The notes under the pieces are model-generated. The model was not told the origin of the DNA. It searched no databases and worked only from the letters and a program-made list of their open reading frames with translations. This document shows positions 38,130-46,492 of a stretch of 64,000 bases of DNA, piece after piece (within the stretch, counting starts at the first letter, position 1; every line of letters starts with the position of its first letter). Made by a program: the position numbers and the translations under genes. Origin of the DNA: Catenovulum sp. 2E275 (GTDB taxonomy: Bacteria > Pseudomonadota > Gammaproteobacteria > Enterobacterales > Alteromonadaceae); contig NZ_JAOPFU010000001.1 in assembly GCF_025515275.1 (NCBI RefSeq), forward strand, positions 186,001 to 250,000, read 5' to 3'.

Positions 38130-39045
38130 TTTTGCAATTTCCCAAGCTAACATTGCTGTTATCAGCCATTTGTTTTATTTGTTCAAGTAAATACGCTTTA
38201 TCCTGTTGGTATAAATCACAACTAATATTTGAGTTAGTTAAATAAATTATTTTTATATCGGGCCAACTTAAATATTCGAGTGTTTTTGCATAATATTTTT
38301 TAAACAGTTTATCTGCTTCTCCTGTTTGATATGCTCTATTTAAACCATAGGTTAATCGTGACTGTAATGGCGAATTTTTGGCAACAAAAAAATACATAGG
38401 TAAATAAGTAAACACAGCAAAGTTTTTAACAACTTCCAATTCAGGCATCATAGGTTTATAAAAAGCATATTCGGCTTCTACCTCATAAACACTTCGCATT
38501 AATAAGTTAAAGCGTTTAGCTTTTAACATTTTAAATAATGAATCAAGCTTGGTACTAAACACAACCTGATAGCCATTATTAAGTAATAATTCACTAGTTG
38601 ACCAGCCATTCCCTTGACCAATTAGTACTTGTTTTAACTGGTCATCTCGCTGAATATTACTCAGTAACTCTAATTCCTCTTGGTACGCAAAAAACAACCT
38701 ATAGCTCGCTAGTCCCCTCATAATTGGAATTTGGATAATTTGAGCTTGAGTTAACCAGTCTTGGGTTGGCATTGATGTTGCCACCGACAAATGACCGGTT
38801 TGCAATTCATATAATTGCCGTTTAATAACGCTTTCTTTAGTTTGAATTCTAAGCTGATAAGGACCAAATTTATCTTCAGATAGCTTAAGGGCTAAGGCGA
38901 GTAATTCCCGCCCAAATAGTCGATGAGTTGCCGGTACGTCCATATAAGGTATGATCACGACATCCGGTTCTTTATTTGACTCTACAGCATTCAGCTTAGC
39001 TGATATCAACAAGCATATTATAGAGATAAAAAACCTTAATCTCAT
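38119..39045 (-). CDS. Periplasmic binding-protein-like protein, ligand unknown
   Basis: 308 residues from the ATG at 39045 (the frame also offers GTG at 39048). The signal peptide is about 1-20 (LRFFISIICLLISAKLNAVE). The rest resembles a type-II periplasmic binding fold without an ABC partner: VVIIPYMDVP at the first strand, a central SYRLFFAYQEE, QVLIGQGNGWSTSELLLNNGYQ and a TYLPMYFFVAKNSPL segment. Such lone proteins are frequent in Alteromonadales. It overlaps the tpiA start by 11 bp, which is unusual for an exported and a glycolytic protein. Confidence 0.7.
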   Translation of the reverse strand: MRLRFFISIICLLISAKLNAVESNKEPDVVIIPYMDVPATHRLFGRELLALALKLSEDKFGPYQLRIQTKESVIKRQLYELQTGHLSVATSMPTQDWLTQAQIIQIPIMRGLASYRLFFAYQEELELLSNIQRDDQLKQVLIGQGNGWSTSELLLNNGYQVVFSTKLDSLFKMLKAKRFNLLMRSVYEVEAEYAFYKPMMPELEVVKNFAVFTYLPMYFFVAKNSPLQSRLTYGLNRAYQTGEADKLFKKYYAKTLEYLSWPDIKIIYLTNSNISCDLYQQDKAYLLEQIKQMADNSNVSLGNCKNEK

Positions 39046-39048
39046 CAC

Positions 39049-39576
39049 AGATAAACCTTGTCAAAATTGTGTAAAATAAACTCAACATCATACCATACCA
39101 AGTTTAAACAAATGAGTTTTTTCGTGAATTTATATCCAAATTATTTGAGTATGAATCTGTTTAAAATTGTGGAGTTTTCGCGTCTTTAAATAAACCTCTC
39201 CTCTAACACACTCCAATACAGATTGCTTTTTGATTATTAGATACAGTCTTTCTATCCGTATACCCTTCTGGGGGTCTAATGTTGTTAAATGTAGGAATAT
39301 TCCTGGCTCCACGTTGAAGGCTCAATGGGTTGAGCCAAAACACTTACAAAGAATAAAAAAGCATTTAAGGTGAATCTAAAATAGAAGCGTTTGTTTGTAG
39401 ATATACAGACTAAAAAAACTGATGCTTGCAGGAACAGCAAAGCATCAGCTAGCAAAAGAATCATCAAAGATGACTATGACTAAAAAGAGGACGAATAATA
39501 AAAGCTGCCCGGTTATCTGAGTTTTTAAAGTGCCCGCCCAGTAGGTATAGGCAAACACTTCAGACCACTCAAATCA
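39049..39576. other. 528-bp stretch without a recognised gene
   Basis: Two overlapping 60-codon minus-strand frames lie here (39130-39312 and 39285-39467). The second would encode a hydrophobic LLLADALLFLQASVFLV segment, but neither has a clear ribosome site or family. It could be the remains of a small exported protein broken by a frameshift, or nothing. Confidence 0.3.
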
Positions 39577-39610
39577 AACTCCCGGGGCAGGGAGTTGGGT
39601 CAAATGACCC
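39577..39610 (-). terminator. Two adjacent hairpins at the end of the rhamnose isomerase gene
   Basis: AACTCCC (39577-39583) pairs with GGGAGTT (39590-39596), and immediately beside it GGGTCA (39597-39602) pairs with TGACCC (39605-39610). They abut the stop codon. T-runs are weak, so this is a tentative terminator. Confidence 0.5.
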
Positions 39611-40902
39611 TATACAATGCCAGAGCCAGAATGACCAGAACTTGGTCTTTCTTTAGCAGCACTCGCACGGTATCCGCTTGCACGATAAACTGCGATTGGG
39701 TCAATTGCCCCGCCTTTACGTGCACGAGCCATTTGCAGAATAGGTGATACATCGGTAATAAACGCATTTTTTAACGTATTACTTGCCATAATTGCATCAT
39801 TGCTATCCTGATAGCCGTATAAAGTTTCACGATTGATTAATAACGCAGCTACGTACGAACGTTGTACACTTGCCGCTGAGTTCATTAAGCTTTCAATCGG
39901 ATCAGTTACGTTGTGTGATTGGTCTAATAAATAGCCCGGACCAAAACCTTCCTGATTACGGTATTCAGCATCCACTAATTCATTGAAAATCAAGAATTGT
40001 TGGTACGGATGTAAACTACCGCTGTCTAAATCATCATCACCGTATTTAGAATCATTGAAGTGGAAACCACCTAACTTCTTGAACTGAATTAAACGAGAAA
40101 CAATCATTTCAATGTTTACATTTGGCGCGTGGTGACCTAAATCAACTAATGATTTCGCTTTATCACCTAATTCCATTGCCGCTAAAATGTTGCTGCCCCA
40201 ATCTTGGATGACAGTTGAGTAAAACGCAGGCTCAAACATTTTGTGTTCAATATGCATTTCCCAGTCTGACGGTAATTCAGCATAGATTTTTTTCATGCTT
40301 TCTAAATAACGCTCAAACGCACGTTGGAAATGTGATTGACCTGGATGGTTTGAACCATCACCAACCCAAACTGTTAATACTTTAGAACCTAAAGCTTCAC
40401 CCCATTTGATGCAGTCAAGGTTATGCGCAATTGCAAGCTCACGTGACGCTTCAGACGTATTGCTTAAGCTGCCGTATTTGAAGCTGTGCTCCTGACCTGG
40501 TTGGTCTTGGAATGTATTTGAGTTAATCGAATCCCACGTCAATTCTAAGTTATCAGAAAAACCTTTTAACTCAGTGAAATCGTCAACTTTATCCCACGGA
40601 AAATGTGGCGATACAGCTTGTGTACATTGTGACAAATCATTGATCACTGCACAGTCTTCTAACTTTTCAAAAATGTTTCTTGGTTCACCAGTACCAGGGA
40701 AACGCGCAAAACGTGTACCACCAGTTCCTGTACCCCAAGATGGAACAGCTACTTGGAACTCAGCTGCTTTTTGGGTAATTTGCTCAATATCAATGTCTTG
40801 ACGCGCTAATTTACGTGCCAATGCATCATAATCTTCTTGCACACCCGGCATTAACTTTTCGTTTTGCTCAGCAATAAACGCTTTATCGATACGTTGTGTC
40901 AT
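39610..40902 (-). CDS. rhaI: L-rhamnose isomerase, Pseudomonas stutzeri RhaI type
   Basis: It converts L-rhamnose to L-rhamnulose in the cytoplasm. The 430-residue length and the segments SWGTGTGGTRFARFPG, VWVGDGSNHPGQ, MHIEHKMFEP (metal Glu), LVDLGHHAPN (metal Asp and His) and GGFHFNDSKYGDDDLDSG (metal Asp) match the xylose-isomerase-like TIM barrel of the P. stutzeri L-rhamnose isomerase rather than E. coli RhaA. A GAGAGGA ribosome site precedes the ATG. It is 32 bp downstream of the aldolase/dehydrogenase gene, so the two form one operon. Confidence 0.94.
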   Translation of the reverse strand: MTQRIDKAFIAEQNEKLMPGVQEDYDALARKLARQDIDIEQITQKAAEFQVAVPSWGTGTGGTRFARFPGTGEPRNIFEKLEDCAVINDLSQCTQAVSPHFPWDKVDDFTELKGFSDNLELTWDSINSNTFQDQPGQEHSFKYGSLSNTSEASRELAIAHNLDCIKWGEALGSKVLTVWVGDGSNHPGQSHFQRAFERYLESMKKIYAELPSDWEMHIEHKMFEPAFYSTVIQDWGSNILAAMELGDKAKSLVDLGHHAPNVNIEMIVSRLIQFKKLGGFHFNDSKYGDDDLDSGSLHPYQQFLIFNELVDAEYRNQEGFGPGYLLDQSHNVTDPIESLMNSAASVQRSYVAALLINRETLYGYQDSNDAIMASNTLKNAFITDVSPILQMARARKGGAIDPIAVYRASGYRASAAKERPSSGHSGSGIV

Positions 40903-40934
40903 TTAAAAATCCTCTCGATTATCACACTTCGAGC

Positions 40935-43127
40935 TTAACGCAAGAAGGCTTCATGTAAACCACCGTCAACACTAATAATTTGACCTGTAGTTTTACTTAA
41001 CTGACCTGAAACCATTAAATAAGCAGCTTCTGCTTGATCTTCTGGCGTAATAGGTTGTTTGGTTAATGTACGCTGTGCATAGAATAATGCCAGTTTGTCA
41101 CGTAATTCATCATCAGAATCTGATTCAGTAAACTCAACATTGTATTTAGTTAAAGAGGCAATTACACGATCTCTTGGGAACATAGTGCTGCCTTTAACCA
41201 CAGTCGCTGGTGCCAAACCATTTACGTTAACTAATGGTGATAATTCAACCGCTAATTCGCGTACTAAATGGTTCGCTGCTGCTTTACTGGTATCGTAAGC
41301 TAATGAGCCTTTTTTCGATACAGCTGCGTTAACGCTGGTTGTTAATACCATGGCACCATGTAATTTTTGAGCTTTCCAGATTTTGTTTGCTTCAGTACCT
41401 ACGATATAACCGCCTTTAACGTTTACTGCAAAACTCACGTCAAATTGTTGATCGTCACTCATACCAGCCTGACCCGGCGCTAAAAATACACCAGCAGTTA
41501 CAATAACTTTATCAATACCGCCGTAAGCAAGTGTTACTTGTTCAAACATTTTTTGTACGCTTTCACGTTTTGTAATGTCTACTTCTAACGCAATTGCCGG
41601 ACCACAACCTGAAATACCAGAACCTGCAACGCCAATTCCCTGACCATAAATGGCAGTTAATTCGTCTGCTGTTTTTTGCGCAGCTTCTGCACGTAAATCG
41701 GCACAAACCACATGCGCGCCTTCTTCTGCAACACGGTGTGCAGTTGATTTACCAATACCGTCACCAGCACCAATCACCACGACCACATCACGCGCTAATG
41801 GTTTTTCTTTTGGCATACGCTGTAATTTAGCTTCTTCAAGCGCCCAATATTCAATATCAAACGCTTCTTGCTGAGGCAGTGCTGTATATTCACTAATCGC
41901 TTCTGCACCGCGCATTACTTCAATCGCACAGTTATAGAATTCAGTGGTTACGCGAGACTCTGATTTATTTTTACCCCAACCGATAATACCAACACCCGGA
42001 ATTAAAATAACCGTTGGGCTTGGATCACGCATGGCTGGTGAATCAGGACGCTTACAATTGTTGTAATACTCAATGTAATCTAAACGGTATTGCTCGATAC
42101 CTGCATTTAATTTTTCAATTAAAGTATCAAAATCATCTTGCTGAGGATTAAAGTCTACATATAAAGGCTGAATTTTAGTACGTAAGAAATGGTCAGGGCA
42201 TGAAGTGCCTAACTTAGCCAAACGAGGCGCGTCCACACTGTTTACAAAACGTAGTGCGTTTTCGTCAGACTGAACAGTACCAATAAATTTAACTTTGTTA
42301 GATAAAATGCCACGTGCAACCGGTAAAAACTTAGCTAATAATTCAGTACGCTCTGCTTCAGATAAGCTTTGATATTTAGCACCACCAAAAGTCATTTCAC
42401 CTTTGTCGTGCTCTTCAATATAACGAGCCGCAGTTTCAATTACCCATAATGAGGTTTCGTAACAGCTTTTACTTTCTGAGTTCCAGTTAGTATGCCCGTG
42501 CTGACCTAATAAAATACCTACAATACTTGGATCTTGTTCGTAAGCATCTTCACATACTTTAGCTGCTTCCCACCCTGGACGCATCCAAGGTACATACGCC
42601 ATTTTGCCGCCCCAAATTACTTCTGTTAATTCTTTTTGATCTTTACATGAAGCAACTGCGATTACCGCATTTGGATGAAGATGGTCAACGTGTTTTTCAT
42701 CAATCATTGAGTGTAATGGTGTATCAATTGATGATGCTCTTGGGTTTAAGCAAAAGTTACAGTGCTTGAACATACCAACCATGGCATCTTCACCGGCTGA
42801 TTTATAACCTTTATCCGGAAAGCTTTGATATTTATCATCTAAAGCAGTTAATTTTGATTGATATAAAGAAGAGAAATTCTCAACTTTAGCAGTTCTTAAA
42901 TCACCGCCAGAACCTTTTACCCATAAAACTTCAACATCTTCGCCAGTTAAAGGATCTTTTTCAACAATCTTTGCAGAAGTGTTACCACCACCAGTATTAG
43001 TGATGCGTTGGTCGTCGCCTAAAATGTTAGAACGATATACTAAACTCTCTAAAGGGCTTAAATCTTGGGCATATTCATCATCCCAAGAATAATTTACATG
43101 CTTAAACTCGTCTTTACGATTAGCCAT
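40935..43127 (-). CDS. rhaD: Bifunctional rhamnulose-1-phosphate aldolase / short-chain (lactaldehyde) dehydrogenase
   Basis: A 730-residue fusion. The N-terminal half (about 20-400) is a class-II aldolase domain with GGGNTSAK, WVKGSGGDL and the zinc-binding H-x-H (DHLHPNA), then GILLGQHGHTNW. The C-terminal half (about 450-730) is an SDR with the NAD motif VVVIGAGDGIGKSTA, catalytic Ser in LTTSVNAA and YDTSKAA (Tyr-x-x-x-Lys). Together they split L-rhamnulose-1-phosphate to DHAP and L-lactaldehyde and then oxidise or reduce the aldehyde. Such fusions occur in B. subtilis and many marine bacteria. AGGATATCAAA precedes ATG 43127. It heads the minus-strand operon, divergent from the permease-kinase unit. 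Confidence 0.93.
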   Translation of the reverse strand: MANRKDEFKHVNYSWDDEYAQDLSPLESLVYRSNILGDDQRITNTGGGNTSAKIVEKDPLTGEDVEVLWVKGSGGDLRTAKVENFSSLYQSKLTALDDKYQSFPDKGYKSAGEDAMVGMFKHCNFCLNPRASSIDTPLHSMIDEKHVDHLHPNAVIAVASCKDQKELTEVIWGGKMAYVPWMRPGWEAAKVCEDAYEQDPSIVGILLGQHGHTNWNSESKSCYETSLWVIETAARYIEEHDKGEMTFGGAKYQSLSEAERTELLAKFLPVARGILSNKVKFIGTVQSDENALRFVNSVDAPRLAKLGTSCPDHFLRTKIQPLYVDFNPQQDDFDTLIEKLNAGIEQYRLDYIEYYNNCKRPDSPAMRDPSPTVILIPGVGIIGWGKNKSESRVTTEFYNCAIEVMRGAEAISEYTALPQQEAFDIEYWALEEAKLQRMPKEKPLARDVVVVIGAGDGIGKSTAHRVAEEGAHVVCADLRAEAAQKTADELTAIYGQGIGVAGSGISGCGPAIALEVDITKRESVQKMFEQVTLAYGGIDKVIVTAGVFLAPGQAGMSDDQQFDVSFAVNVKGGYIVGTEANKIWKAQKLHGAMVLTTSVNAAVSKKGSLAYDTSKAAANHLVRELAVELSPLVNVNGLAPATVVKGSTMFPRDRVIASLTKYNVEFTESDSDDELRDKLALFYAQRTLTKQPITPEDQAEAAYLMVSGQLSKTTGQIISVDGGLHEAFLR

Positions 43128-43142
43128 TTTGATATCCTATAA

Positions 43143-43193
43143 TTTGCGAATTAAAACCAAAATCACGCGTTTGCGAAAATAATGTTTCGCATT
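43143..43193. promoter_or_regulatory. TTTGCGAA repeats in the divergent rhamnose promoter
   Basis: Just upstream of the aldolase start: TTTGCGAA (43143-43150) and TGCGAAA (43172-43178), the latter forming an inverted pair with TTTCGCA (43185-43191) across 6 bases. This would suit a dimeric repressor or activator of both divergent units. No rhamnose regulator gene is in the window. Confidence 0.5.
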
Positions 43194-43368
43194 AGACCAC
43201 TATAAACAATCATTTTCAATCACTTTCTTGCATTTATTTAAAATTTTGTATAGAGTCTTAACATAAATATAAATAAAAATTTATTTATCTCAAACAGATT
43301 GAATCATTTTCGGTCATTTTTAACAAACTTAAAAATAAAGTTATCTAAAAATAATAAAAGAGGCAAAA

Positions 43369-45024
43369 GTGAGCAGTGTAGAATTTGATCGTAACCCAGT
43401 TGCACCGCAGCAACTTAAACCAGCAAAATATTTTGCAGCTAGTTATGCAGGCGAGCACGTTGCCGGTACTGAGTTTGTGATTGGCGCTATGTTTGTATCT
43501 TGGGGTGTGGGTACTTTAGATTTATTACTGGGTTTAATTATCGGTAATTTATTAGCAGTATTAACTTGGGGTTTAATCTGCGCACCAATTGCGACCGACA
43601 CTCGTCTGACTTTATATGCTTATTTAGAAAAAATTGCCGGTCCTGGCATTATTAAACTTTATTCGATTGTAAACGGCATTTTATTCTGTGTATTGGCTGG
43701 CGCTATGATCACAGTTTCAGCCTCTGCTGTACGCATCTTATTTAACTTACCCGCTCAGGTGAATTGGTATCCAACCGATATTGCTTTTGTCCTAGTCGCT
43801 CTGGCGGTTGGCGCCGTAGTGGTTTTTATCGCCGTTAAAGGATTTAAAAATATCGCCCAGTTTGCCGAGGTTTGTGCACCTTGGATGATCTTAATGTTTA
43901 TAGCAGGTGCCCTAGCGATTGCACCAACCTTAATAGCCGCAACGCCAGACCTAAATTCAACAACGCTCAATAACTGGTTAACCGTTGCCGATACTTTTAT
44001 TTGGCAAGCTAATGAGCAAGGTTTAGGTTGGTGGCATGTGGCGGCTTTTGCATGGGTTTGTAATATGGCGATGCATGGCGCGATGTCAGATATGACCATT
44101 TTACGTTTTGCACGTAAATCCTCTTATGGTTTTTTCTCTGCTTTAGGTATGTTTATCGGCCATTTTATTGCTTGGATTTGTGCCGGTATTATGGGTGCTG
44201 GCGCGGCACTTTTATTAAAAACCGATGTCACCCAACTAGATGCAGGGGCAGTTGCTTATCAGGCATTAGGTGCCGCCGGCATTATCGCCGTGATTATTGC
44301 CGGTTGGACAACCTCCAATCCAACCATTTACCGTGCGGGTTTAGCTTTTCAGTCATTAAATAAAAATTGGGACCGCACTAAAGTCACCTGTATTGTCGGC
44401 ATTATTACCACGATTATTGCCTGCTTCCCGTTTGTTTTTACCAAGTTAATGGATTTTGTCAGCTTGATGGCATTATTACTTGCTCCGGTTGGTGCGGTGA
44501 TAGTATGTGAGCATTGGGTATTACCTAAGTTAGGGTTAACCCGTTATTGGTCTAACTACAAACAACAATATATTAATAAAGCAGCACTGATTAGCTGGCT
44601 ACTCACGCTACTTGCCTGTTATTTATTTAACAGCCTTGGCATGCACGTATTTTATTTACCGGTTGTTGCTTGGTTTTTTGCTTTATTTAGCTATTTATTA
44701 TTAGCTAGTTTTATGGGGGCAAAAGCGAACTACCATAAACCAGCAAAGTTGGCGGAAATTGCTGAGCTAAAACGCAAAAAACAAGAGCAAAGCTATTTAG
44801 CCAATCAGCTTGAGCAAACCACCACGGCCAAAGCGCCAAAAGCATTCAGTTTTTATCTAGCAATTTTAAGTTTAGTGATTTGTTTTGGTTTAGCATTAGC
44901 GGTTAGTTTTGAGCTAATCATGCTGAATAACTTTAAACAAATCATGATTTGGCCAACACTCATCTACTTTATTAGCGCAACCTATTATTCTGTTAAAGTG
45001 GCTGATAGTGACAACATTAGTTAG
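43369..45024 (+). CDS. NCS1-type (purine/cytosine permease-like) transporter, candidate rhamnose importer
   Basis: A 551-residue inner-membrane protein with about 12 hydrophobic segments and a charged loop before the last two (KRKKQEQ ... KAPKAF). The pattern (EFVIGAMFVSWGVGTLDLLLG, VLTWGLICAPIATDTRLTLYAYLEK, AGWTTSNPTIYRAGLAFQS) belongs to the nucleobase:cation symporter-1 / purine-cytosine permease family. It starts at GTG 43369 behind AGAGG. Position in the rhamnose locus, overlapping the kinase region, predicts L-rhamnose or a rhamnose oligomer as substrate, a sugar not typical of NCS1; the usual RhaT is absent. The function is inferred from context only. Confidence 0.8.
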   Translation: MSSVEFDRNPVAPQQLKPAKYFAASYAGEHVAGTEFVIGAMFVSWGVGTLDLLLGLIIGNLLAVLTWGLICAPIATDTRLTLYAYLEKIAGPGIIKLYSIVNGILFCVLAGAMITVSASAVRILFNLPAQVNWYPTDIAFVLVALAVGAVVVFIAVKGFKNIAQFAEVCAPWMILMFIAGALAIAPTLIAATPDLNSTTLNNWLTVADTFIWQANEQGLGWWHVAAFAWVCNMAMHGAMSDMTILRFARKSSYGFFSALGMFIGHFIAWICAGIMGAGAALLLKTDVTQLDAGAVAYQALGAAGIIAVIIAGWTTSNPTIYRAGLAFQSLNKNWDRTKVTCIVGIITTIIACFPFVFTKLMDFVSLMALLLAPVGAVIVCEHWVLPKLGLTRYWSNYKQQYINKAALISWLLTLLACYLFNSLGMHVFYLPVVAWFFALFSYLLLASFMGAKANYHKPAKLAEIAELKRKKQEQSYLANQLEQTTTAKAPKAFSFYLAILSLVICFGLALAVSFELIMLNNFKQIMIWPTLIYFISATYYSVKVADSDNIS

Positions 45025-45043
45025 CGACGGAGCTTTACCACCC

Positions 45044-46414
45044 ATGTATACCTTTATTTTTGATATAGGCAAAACAAATATCAAAGGCAATGTATTAAAT
45101 GATCAGGGCGAAACCGTTTGGAGCGAATCAGCTTTAAACCAGTCAATTCAAGGCCCAGATTATACTTATATCGATGTTGAAAACGTTGAAACTTGGTTAC
45201 TGAGTTGCCTTAAAAAAGCAGCAGATCAATTCGATATTAATGCAATTAATATTACCACACACGGTGCCTGTGCAGTATTACTCGACAGCTCTGGCAAACT
45301 TGCGTTGCCGGTTATGGATTATGAATGCGAAGTGGTTGAAAGCTGTAATCAGGCTTATAACCAAATTCGCCCTGATTTTAACCAAACGTTATCGCCTAAT
45401 TTATCAGCGGGTCTTAACTTAGGCAGACAATTATTCTGGCTAAAACAACACTTTGCCGAACAATTTTCTCAAGTACAAGCAGTGTTAATGTACCCACAAT
45501 ATTGGGTATGGCGCTTAACCGGAAAATTAGTTAACGAAGTCACTTCTCTAGGTTGCCATACCGATTTATGGCAACCGGAAATCGCCGATTATTCAAGTTT
45601 GGTTGATACACTTAATATTCGCCATGCTCTACCTGCTTTAGTCAATGCCGATGAGGTAGTAGGTAAAGTTACGCCGCAAGTAGCAAACCAAACCGGATTA
45701 AATACAAACTGCCAAGTATACGCCGGCATTCATGATTCTAACTCCAGCTTTTCCCGCTATTTAGGCCAAAATAATGGCAAGCCTTTTACTGTGGTTAGCA
45801 CGGGTACTTGGGTTATCAGCATGGCAATGGGCGCAGATATTCACGCACTTAAAGAAGAAAAAGACATGCTGGCAAATGTCTGTGTTTTAAACCAGCCAAT
45901 CGCCTGCGCCCGTTTTATGGGTGGCCGTGAATTTTCACAAATTTGTGAACAAACCGGCGCTAAAACGTCAGATCCAATCAGCGCGGAAGATTTGCAAACC
46001 ATAGTCAACGACAAAATTTTTGCTTTACCAGCGTTTTCAGCCGGTAGCGGCCCCTTTGTTGGCAAACAAAGTAAAATTACCGCCCAGCCGCATAATGGTA
46101 ATGCATTAGCCACACTGTATTTAGCCTTGATGATAGATCACGAGCTAACGCTGCTAAATGCCAAAGGCGATATTATTTTTGGCAGTACCTCAAAGAAAAA
46201 CCCATTAATGTGTCGTTTAATTGCCCAGCTTAGACCCGAGCAAAACGTAGTTTTATCTGGCGATAGCGCCAGTACAGTAAAAGGCGCATGGGTTATGACC
46301 AAATGGCAGCAATGGCAAGATCAGCCTCAAACCAATATTGAAATTGCTGAACCAGCAGGTATTGAAAACCTTGAAGATTACAAAGCTTTATGGCTTGCCG
46401 CCGCGCAAGCTTAA
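45044..46414 (+). CDS. FGGY-family carbohydrate kinase, probable L-rhamnulokinase
   Basis: It should phosphorylate L-rhamnulose at C1 using ATP. The N-terminal actin-like ATPase domain begins TFIFDIGKTNIKGN (phosphate-1 motif). ITTHGACAVLLDSSG, AGIHDSNSSF, VSTGTWVISMAMG and VVLSGDSASTVKGA follow the FGGY pattern. The frame is open from 45008, overlapping the permease end. I start at ATG 45044 because the fold begins there and CGGAG lies 11 bases upstream; this leaves a 19-bp gap after the permease stop. It is in an operon with the permease and followed by a strong terminator. Sequence resembles the kinases of marine rhamnose loci more than E. coli RhaB. Confidence 0.87.
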   Translation: MYTFIFDIGKTNIKGNVLNDQGETVWSESALNQSIQGPDYTYIDVENVETWLLSCLKKAADQFDINAINITTHGACAVLLDSSGKLALPVMDYECEVVESCNQAYNQIRPDFNQTLSPNLSAGLNLGRQLFWLKQHFAEQFSQVQAVLMYPQYWVWRLTGKLVNEVTSLGCHTDLWQPEIADYSSLVDTLNIRHALPALVNADEVVGKVTPQVANQTGLNTNCQVYAGIHDSNSSFSRYLGQNNGKPFTVVSTGTWVISMAMGADIHALKEEKDMLANVCVLNQPIACARFMGGREFSQICEQTGAKTSDPISAEDLQTIVNDKIFALPAFSAGSGPFVGKQSKITAQPHNGNALATLYLALMIDHELTLLNAKGDIIFGSTSKKNPLMCRLIAQLRPEQNVVLSGDSASTVKGAWVMTKWQQWQDQPQTNIEIAEPAGIENLEDYKALWLAAAQA

Positions 46415-46420
46415 CTTTTA

Positions 46421-46466
46421 CAGCGGGGCAGGTTTTATCTGTCCCTGCTCCGCTGCTTTTTCTTTT
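46421..46466 (+). terminator. Intrinsic terminator after the kinase gene
   Basis: CAGCGGGGCAGG (46421-46432) pairs with CCTGCTCCGCTG (46444-46455) with one G-T wobble, followed by CTTTTTCTTTTT. It separates the permease-kinase transcript from the acetylesterase gene. Confidence 0.82.
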
Positions 46467-46492
46467 TGTAAAGACCAAACCAAGGGTTAATA

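Noticed and set aside
36476-39045. ABC importer made of the two binding proteins
   Set aside because: No permease or ATPase gene is adjacent; the only ABC genes in the window are FtsX/LolD-type and 15 kb away.
39130-39467. Two 60-codon minus-strand frames
   Set aside because: No ribosome site, no recognisable family, and they overlap in different frames; treated as gene-free sequence.
41095-41874. Several plus-strand frames opposite the aldolase/dehydrogenase gene
   Set aside because: They are antisense shadows of a well-supported gene with no ribosome sites or family similarity.
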